A DNA stretch of 64,000 nt from Athripsodes cinereus. Lineage: Eukaryota; Arthropoda; Insecta; Trichoptera; Leptoceridae. The notes beneath the pieces were generated by a model. That model had not been told where the DNA came from. It searched no databases and saw only the letters and a list, made by a program, of their open reading frames with translations. Position numbers and translations under genes: made by a program. The stretch spans positions 1,793,572-1,857,571 of the forward strand of contig OX388325.1 of NCBI GenBank assembly GCA_947579605.1, in the 5' to 3' direction. Positions 56,822 through 64,000 of the stretch are shown one piece after another (the first letter of the stretch is position 1; each line of letters starts with the position of its first letter).

Positions 56822-57065
56822 TACCATCACGGCATATCCCACAAGTGGGGTAGCCAGCAGATCAGCTGCACGTAAGAAACATGCAAACTGTCCTTTTCGT
56901 GCCAATATAAAATCAAGACATTCAGGATGGGTGGCAAGCCTCATCGCTGAATTTAAGATGTATAATGTCTTATTTTTTTCGAACACCTGCCTTTTACAGG
57001 ACACTCGAAAACTTACACAGAAGAGTGGGAGACCAATTCTTTACCGGGTGCTCCACGGGATCACA
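56822..57065 (+). repeat. Dispersed short repeat family, fullest copy
   Basis: It runs CTATACCATCACGGCATATC ... AGCCAGCAGATCAGCTGCAC ... GGATGGGTGGCAAGCC ... ACACCTGCCTTTTACAGGAC ... CTCCACGGGATC. It is the best reference for this family in the window. Confidence 0.65.
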
Positions 57066-57119
57066 CAATTAAGTATACCTATATATTTTCAATTTTTACA
57101 GATAGCAGAGATAAAGTCC

Positions 57120-57350
57120 AGATAAATTTCAGCAGAGGCAGCGCCCAGGGGTCACCGAATAATGGTAGGAGAGAGACGGGAGAGAGGTCGACTACTAATT
57201 AGATGCAGAGACCAAATAAAAGAGATCACTCAAATAATACTACATGGGGTAATGCACATGGCAGAGGATCACATTTAATGGCGACAGATGGTGTATAAAA
57301 TGAGACATAATGGCCACAATTCTCAGAACTGAGCTACCTACGGAGAAGAA
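57120..57350 (+). pseudogene. RTE-like LINE 3' remnant
   Basis: The degenerate coding sequence includes CACATGGCAGAGGATCACAT (HMAEDH) and GGCGACAGATGGTGTATAAA (WRQMVYK), the end of RTE-like proteins, and finishes in GAGAAGAAGAAG. The last 65 bp are also in copy 1 (18525-18592). Confidence 0.65.
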
Positions 57351-57397
57351 GAAGAAACATCTTAAATCTATTGAGTATTTTTATCTCAAATTTTTAC

Positions 57398-57595
57398 CTG
57401 TATTCCAGTTGGACCTGTCGGACCAGCTGGTCCGGGGGGTCCAACAGGACCTGGGGGGCCTGGTTGCCCAGGAGCTCCTGGTCCTCCTTGTTGTCCAGTT
57501 GTCCCTTTAGGACCCATACTTCCCTCAGAACCTGGAATGCCCGGGGGCCCGGGTAAACCAGGGAAACCTCTAGGACCGATGAATCCTCGTGGACC
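57398..57595 (-). pseudogene. Duplicate of collagen exon 3
   Basis: This is a copy of 18634-18831. It encodes the same 22 triplets with about three synonymous changes near the exon's 3' end. The acceptor and donor are intact. Confidence 0.8.
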
Positions 57596-57877
57596 CTAAT
57601 ATATATATAAAAAAAAATGGTATTAGAAACTGTAGAGGCAATTGTTAGTGGAGTAGGTTTCCTAGGACTCGTACTTTCCATTAATACTGAGCAGCCTAAC
57701 TATTTTACACAGATTTTGGAGTGTTTTTGGTATTTTAATAAATATGCGAAACACACGATAGAGAATGCACTTTGATTTGCGTGTATTTGATAGAGAGAGA
57801 AATCTATACCCTAATTATCCATGATGCAATATGAATATGGCTCTCAAAATAATGATAGGTGTTTGTGGGGGACCTAC

Positions 57878-58002
57878 CAATTCTCCTGGTAATCCTGGTT
57901 GTCCGGGAGAACCATCTTCACCCTGTGGACCTTCATGTCCTTGTAAACCTATCAGCCCAGGTGAACCTTGTGGGCCGCGTTCTCATTTTTCTCCGGGTAA
58001 TC
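57878..58002 (-). pseudogene. Duplicate of collagen exon 2, with nonsense codon
   Basis: This is a copy of 19128-19252. A C-to-A change at 57985 (plus strand) turns the third Gly codon from GGA to TGA, a stop within the helix. The splice sites are intact. Skipping the 125-bp exon would shift the frame, so a transcript that uses this copy is disabled either way. Confidence 0.88.
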
Positions 58003-58269
58003 CTAAAAAATATAAAATTTAATTTATCTATACACCTCACGGCATTTATTGCTTATCGATTAGCCAGCAGAATTAATACATGAAAATGAACAAGTGGTTC
58101 TTTTCATGCTATTATAAAAAAGTTCAAGATGTTGAAACTTTTACTTATGAAACTTTACGAACTATCCTGTACTAGTAGTAGGATACTCGAGAAGCGAACT
58201 TTAACGGAGAAAAAATATAGAAACTAATCGACTTTTGGTGTTTGAATCATCAAAAGAAATTTTTCTTAC

Positions 58270-58516
58270 CCATTATGCCCGGATAGCCAACTTCTCCTTT
58301 ATTTCCAGGCATTCCAGTTGATCCCCTCTGCCCATCTCTTCCAGGAGGTCCTCGCCTTCCCTCCCTCCCAGGAAGCCCAACTGGTCCAGGTAGACCATGC
58401 GGACCTTGTTCTCCAGGTTCCCCTGGTTCTCCTTTAGGTCCTTCTGTACCTGGTCGCCCCTCTAATCCTGGAGGCCCTGTAAGACCTCTAGGACCTGTAG
58501 CTCCACGCATTGATGT
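58270..58516 (-). pseudogene. Duplicate of collagen exon 1
   Basis: This is a copy of 19520-19766, identical by eye, with the same acceptor and donor. It belongs to the second copy of the locus, which contains disabled exons elsewhere, so I class the set as a pseudogene or null haplotype even though this exon is intact. Confidence 0.8.
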
Positions 58517-58532
58517 CTAAATCGATAACAAT

Positions 58533-60249
58533 CAAAATTAGATATGTATAATGAATATCATAGCCAGGTGACCAAATAGGAGAGTTATATTCGAGGATAC
58601 TACGTACTAATGTTTTATAAAGTAGGGATATAGAATGAATATTATTGAACGCGCTTACTGTACGAAGTACAAATCCCAATGACTTTAAAGCCCTTCCCGT
58701 AATCATTGTTACATGGTTAGAAAAAGATAGTTTGTCCTCAAAAATAATTCCCAAATCCTGCATCTCCCTCACCTGCCCCAACAGAATATCTTCTATGCGA
58801 TAGTCAAAGTGAAACACGCTCTTCTTTCTAGAGAAGCGGATACACTGACATTTTTCGGCATTCAATAAAAGTCGTTTTTAATACACCATGAATTCAACTT
58901 GTTAAGATTATTTTGGAGAACAATACAATCATTAATATTTTGCACTTTTTTGAAGATTTTTAAGTCATCGGCAAAGAGCAAATAATCTATCTCGTTAAAC
59001 TCAGAAGTGAGATCATTTATAAAAATCAGGAATAGGGCCGGCGACAAATGACTGCCTTGCGGCAAGCCGCTAGACGCGTAAAATTTATCAGATATGTAAT
59101 TCTCCATCTCAACACGAAGGGAACGCCCCCCCAAATAACTCTGAAACCACTTTAGCAGGGGATCACTCACACCCAAGTGAAATAATTTCTTAAGAAGAAT
59201 ACTGTGGGACACTTTATCAAAGGCCTTACTAAAGTCCGTGTAGATGGCATCCACTTGATGACCAATATCAAGGCCCTTAGACACAAAATTCTCGTATATT
59301 GCAAGATTGGTTAGTGTAGATTTACCAGACATGAAACCATGTTGTTCTGGTTCAATAATTAGTTTGATAGACGGTAGTATTTGATCGAGGATGAGTGATT
59401 CAAATAATTTTGCTAATGCAGATTGGATACAGATAGGTCTGTAGTTTGATATATCTGTCTTATCTCCTTTTTTATAAATAGGTAGTACATTACCGATCTT
59501 CCACGTTGAGGGGAAAACACCATATGCTAAAGATTTATTAAAAATAATATAAAGAGGCACAACAAGTGCAGGAGCACATCTTGTTAAGAAGATTGATGGG
59601 ATGTTATCAGGTTCCAGTTTCTGCCATGGTATAACACAACTACACAAATTTATTGTTTTCCCTATCGAAAAAATAAAACAGGTGTTTTATTTTTTCGATA
59701 TGGAATTCTACTACCTTAACACCGACACAGTGAATATATTGTTTTCCCATTGGTGTTGAAGTCACTGGGAATGTCATTAATGTCTTGTTCATATACATTG
59801 CCGAAGAATTCAGCGAATTTGTTAACAATGTTTTGAAATCCACTAATGCGATCACGGTTAAAGGACATCTGCTGAGGGTAATCATTTTCACTTTTACACA
59901 AAGAATTATTAAACTTCCAAAGACTTTTCATATCAGTGGTAGAATTTTCAGCCTCCCTTGTGAAATTTGAGTAACAAGTCATCTTAAGCTTATTACATTT
60001 CGATCTGAGTTTGGAGAAAATATTATAGTAGGTATTTCAAATCGTTTGTTTCCTTATATTGTCTGTGAGCAATCTTTTTCTCCAAAATAAGATTTATCAG
60101 ATCTGCAGAGAACCATTTGGGATAAGAACTCTTTTTAACTCCTCCCGGGGAATAAACTGATTTATCGCATCATACAATATTCCATAGAGAACAGCAACTA
60201 AAAAGTTTAATTTATCGACCGACGGTTCTTGGTGGAAGTTCATATTAAT
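58533..60249 (-). mobile_element. Inverted LINE reverse-transcriptase part, copy 2
   Basis: This is the counterpart of 19783-21479. The 261-residue frame at 58862-59647 is identical to copy 1. A single residue differs in 58865-58488 (FEDK instead of FDDK). The same frameshift is present. The segment 59663-59700 is replaced by a perfect palindrome. Confidence 0.85.
59663..59700. repeat. Perfect palindrome, 18-bp arms
   Basis: The arm TATCGAAAAAATAAAACA, spacer GG, and the exact complement follow one another. Copy 1 (20913-20932) has an unrelated non-palindromic sequence at this place within otherwise near-identical flanks. Confidence 0.95.
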
Positions 60250-61247
60250 AATTTTTAAAATGAAACACGATATTTAGTTATTCCACTATTGACTTTATTT
60301 GTTTTTGCGAGCCGGCTTTCAAGAGCTTCCGCTCTCATCGTCAGGCAAAAGTAAAGTGAAGCTTCATTACAAGTTAAGTATGTGACAAACAGAAAACAAT
60401 AGGTAAAAATTAAAATTAAAAAGATGTGTTATTATCATGTATCGTCAACCATATTATAATAATTATGAGCCGCTGTGGACGGTCTTATATCAAACATCTC
60501 CAGCATTTGCATTTGTACGATAACGGGGAAACCACAGAAAACCCTTATCAGAGATGTGCATTATTATAGAGGTTGCCTCCTCTAGTTGAACTATAATTAA
60601 GAGTGTGATGTATTTATATGATATAAGTTACAAAAATATTTTACAAAATTATTATATAAGTAGCAATGTGTTTTTAGGTGAATGTATAGGTACAGATTTT
60701 GATAGTGAATTTATACAAGTGGTAGAAAGGATGAATGGATTTTAATTATACAAGAGAATTAATTGTTAAAAACTATTTTTAAAATATTTGATGGTTAATT
60801 AAAATAAACAGCAATGTCAGGCGGTTCTGCATCTCTGAAGTCATTAGGAGCGTGTCTATGTGTATGTGAATGCATTTGTGTGTGTGTGATCTGTAACAAA
60901 GAAAGTAATAGGCAGAATCAATGTTCAAAAGAGGGGATTAGGGATTTCCTTATTTTCGTATAGGTTTTAGTAATGGTGATGTACTTAAGTCAGTCTGTTC
61001 ATTAATTATATTGATATTTGAATTTTGTTTTAAACGATTTATTTCTAGAACTTCTAATATATTTAATTTTGCTCCTTTGTTTTCTCTATGTAATAATTTC
61101 AAACCCGTATTTAAATCAAAAGAATGGTTGTAGTTATTCAAATGTTCGGCAAAGTTAGATTTATCACTCTTTAATCTGTGGCTGGCTAAATGTTCCTTTA
61201 CTCTAGTTTTTAGAGATAACTAAATATCGTGTTTCATTTTAAAAATT
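60250..61247 (-). mobile_element. Penelope-like element 1, copy 2
   Basis: This is the counterpart of 21480-22470. The minus-strand frame 61141-60950 remains open to a natural-looking end (TDLSTSPLLKPIRK), so copy 2 preserves the GIY-YIG C-terminus better than copy 1. Confidence 0.8.
60302..60350 (-). ncRNA. Hammerhead-ribozyme-like motif, Penelope family 1, copy 2
   Basis: Identical to 21533-21580: TTTTGC / CTGACGA / GAGAGC-GGAA-GCTCTT / GAAA / GCCGG-CTC / GCAAAA. Confidence 0.6.
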
Positions 61248-62591
61248 AGCAACTAAAAATTCCACATCGTTGTCGGCCAAGAATTTAAGTGATAGGAGAA
61301 TTATTAATGATTTATTATTTTTATTCCGGATTACACACAATTGTTTTGATGACCCTAATTTACTACAACTTATTAATTTTCGTGTACCTAGTCGTAGTAG
61401 TAGGAGTCATGAACCTTTTTACTTCGAAAATTGTACCACCAACTACATTAGTCACTCACTATTTCCTCGACTACACCGCTTGGGTAATCAACATTTGTCA
61501 GATGTTGATATATTCAATTCTTACAACTCTTCAGACATATCTAAAAATCAAATTTTCCCCACAAAACCAGCTACTATAGTACTTGCAATTTTTGTTAACT
61601 GTATATTTAATTAAGAGTTTAATCTGTTTATGTGTATTTCGAAACTGTTATCTTTGCTTTTTTATTAAGTGTACTGATTCTAAATCTCATTTTTTTTCTA
61701 TTTATAAACTTAATAATTAATAATCTTATTTATTATATCTCTCTTTTTGTATTTGATGGGTTATCACACATATGTCAAATTGTTTTGTATGGGTAGCGAT
61801 GGTGATATGATAATAGATCGAGTATTGGTTATTATTATTTTTTCTACTTCTTTTTAGTTATAATATTACTAGAATGTATAAGATTGTGCTTCTCGCTGTT
61901 GTTTATAAGTTAATTATTGTTTTATTTTTATTACATTTACAAAAATATACTATCGGTGCGGGGACATCGACCTATGGTTGCCGGCTCCCGGCTGTGTGAT
62001 GTTGCTCTGTGCTGAATAAGTGCTAGGTTATTGTTGTATATTTGGGTGTCGACGGTAGTATTTAGATTTTTGCGGTGGTTTGTACCACAAAACGGCGCTC
62101 AATAAATTGTCCAGATTATTATTATTATTATATAGTCTGGGCGATGCTCCCCGCTCCACAATCTACCTATTTAATATTGTACTTGCATTGCATTATTATT
62201 TTCATTTCCAATATTTATGTATATGTATACCTGTAATTGATTTATTATTTTCAAAGATCAACTATTATTACTTACTTTGTGATTATTCATGAGTAGTGAT
62301 GGGATACAATGCATGTATTTCTGGGTTGATAAAAATATTGTTTTTTTATTTTTTAACTGCATTTACTTCATTTTAATGTTTTCTTATGTACTCAAATGTT
62401 TTTTATTTTATTATTTTGTTAACTTTCATGTTTATTCTCCATTGATAATGTAATGGGTTCTTGGATGTATGTTTACTTTTTTTTTTATATTTATCTATTT
62501 ACATGTACCTAAATTATATAATTTTTTGTTAAAGGCTTATAGCCGTTTATTTTATAAAATAAATAAATAAATAAAATAAATAAATAAATAA
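61248..62591 (+). mobile_element. 3' part of the twin-primed LINE, copy 2
   Basis: This is the counterpart of 22471-23759, with the 114-residue C-terminal frame (61270-61614) identical in both copies. It contains a 57-bp insertion at 62074-62130. Confidence 0.82.
62074..62130 (+). mobile_element. 57-bp LINE tail micro-insertion
   Basis: GGTGGTTTGTACCACAAAAC ... TCAATAAATTGTCCAG(ATT)n replaces CTA of copy 1. It looks like the extreme 3' end of a LINE (AATAAA, then ATT repeats), inserted only in copy 2. Confidence 0.7.
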
Positions 62592-63103
62592 ACAAGAAAA
62601 AGGAATACCTATTGACCACATCTTAAATCTCTTTTTCTCTCTCTGGATATGATTTTATGAGAACATCCTCAACGCTTATAACAACTTCGAGAGACTGAGG
62701 AGGTAAGTCGAGGATATTGTCGTGTAAGAATCTTTATATACTTAGACAAGGAGTAACTCCTAATTATTAGATCTTAAAGACAGTGAACCACCTCAGAGTG
62801 GAGAAAGGAATTATTAGAAACATATCTGTCCATATTAAATAATGCCATTGTGTACCTACAAAACAGTATGGTACATACAAACTTTTATTTGGAAATATCT
62901 AACTCTTATCTATCTATATAAAATTTTAAAAGAGACTAACAACTCCATCAATCATTGTTAAATACTTGCATAGGTATATATATATATATATGTATATGTA
63001 ATAATATTTTGTAAATGTAGATTTCTTATTAATGATTAGGTAAGTATTACTGCAATGATAACTTTCGAGGTAACTGCAGATAAGAATATATTATTACCTA
63101 TAC

Positions 63104-64000
63104 CAGTGTTCCGCAAACTTTTTGTGATCAAGGCACACCTATCAAATCAAGAAATTTTAGAGGTACACCAAAGAAAAAAGCAATGTTTATTTAATACCTA
63201 TTTATTTATTACTAAGATCAATTTAAGTACCCAATATGAAAAGATGTTTAGTGAGAAATGTGAGCCTGTTTAACTGAGCACAGGCGGTCAAAATTTGGAG
63301 CAATCGTTGATGAGGCTGCTCTCATCTCTGCATTGATCGTCCTCAGGCGTTCTCTTTTTTCGATTTAATAGTAGTGAGATTTGAAAATCTCAATTTGCAT
63401 GAGTAGGTTTTGGCAAATGGTAATAGAATTGCAACAGCATGCTTTGAAAGCAGTGGATTCTCATTTTATATATTATTATTATTACTGACAATAAAACGAG
63501 TCTTACAAGGATCATTACAGCTGAATACCAATGCGATCCCAGAAGAAAACCTTGAACGATATCCAAACGATATAATAACTACAATATATCCTCGATTTTT
63601 CATATAAATTCTGCATACGTCACGTTAAAGATATCAACTTCTCCAGCCAGACCATTAAACGTTTGAATAGCCCTTCCCACTGGGGACTATGCCAATATCT
63701 TTGTTCTGCTTTGAGGCTGGTAAAAAAAATTGTGATGCCGAGAATGTCCATATGCATCGGGAACATATAATATTGAAATATTCCAAACAAAGCAAATATA
63801 TGCAAACAAAGCACCTCGCTCTTATAGCTCTCAGCTATTTTAGGTATAATTTTTTATTAAGGGTTTTCCCACCACTTTCCCCTGGATGTTTCAAGAGCAA
63901 AGCTCCTATATCATCCAGACTCAACGTAACAAAATAATATTTTTTTTCAAGGGAGGGCTCAGGGTTTGCCAGAAGGACTCCCCCCAACAAAATCCTCCCT
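63104..64000 (+). mobile_element. Start of a hAT element running off the window
   Basis: It begins CAGTGTTCCGCAAACTTTTTG right after the shared sequence ACCTATAC and shares terminal and internal sequence with the MITE at 3513-3739, in inverted orientation (CTCGCTCTTATAGCTCTCAG at 63807). No convincing transposase domain is visible before 64000. The far end is outside the window. Confidence 0.65.

Larger units (their letters stand above)
41621..63103. repeat. Segmental duplication, copy 2 (expanded by insertions)
   Basis: This is the second copy of 16735-24272. It begins immediately after the N gap and is interrupted by a BEL/Pao element, a 5.6-kb LINE, and a 1.2-kb block with a SINE and an RTE remnant. 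It ends where a hAT terminus starts at 63104. It retains some sequence lost from copy 1 (left Penelope arm; 10 bp near 60990), so neither copy is simply derived from the other. Confidence 0.92.

Noticed and set aside
49034..58516. Duplicated exons as a functional longer helix
   Set aside because: Copy exon 4 has no GT donor and copy exon 2 has a stop. Joining copy exon 6 (or 7) to exon 1 would also place TSMR inside the repeat.

Overview
The window is AT-rich insect-type genomic DNA. Evidence: spliced GT-AG exons, insect-style transposon families, and frequent TAGGTACCTAC-like words. The species cannot be named from the sequence alone. The only host gene I can support is a collagen gene on the minus strand, of which only part is present.

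From 19766 down to 1274 there are 15 exons encoding 278 consecutive, uninterrupted Gly-X-Y triplets. Every splice phase matches its neighbour. This points to the main triple helix of a fibrillar-type collagen. The 5' end (signal peptide, N-propeptide) lies elsewhere; the 3' end (rest of the helix, C-propeptide) lies to the left of position 1.

The introns are packed with mobile DNA. Positions 341-840 and 3513-3739 are hAT-type MITEs. Positions 4368-11136 are a young Ty3/gypsy element with two apparently identical 273-bp LTRs, inserted 3 bases past the 3' end of exon 13; a 1254-bp hAT element is nested in its pol frame. Helitron-like, RTE-like and other LINE fragments lie between 12 and 16 kb. 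Just upstream of exon 1, positions 19783-23759 hold a LINE whose two halves point in opposite directions (a twin-priming structure), with a Penelope-like element at the junction.

From 24.3 to 41.4 kb I see no collagen exon, only transposon remnants: a Helitron-like element, a decayed THAP gene, a LINE 3' end with an 8-bp target duplication, a piggyBac-like element, RTE and LINE fragments, and a TIR element. A 200-base run of N (41421-41620) follows.

Directly after the gap, 41621-63103 is a second copy of 16735-24272. It has been expanded by a BEL/Pao element (42334-48881), a near-complete Jockey/CR1-group LINE (50280-55926) and a SINE/MITE/RTE block (56042-57284). It carries six collagen exon copies, one with a lost splice donor and one with a nonsense codon, so it is a decaying duplicate or a null haplotype joined in assembly. 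Because the two copies are otherwise nearly identical, they form filled-site/empty-site pairs that show exactly what inserted where. Two Penelope-like families in the window carry hammerhead-ribozyme-like motifs with compensatory differences in their stems.
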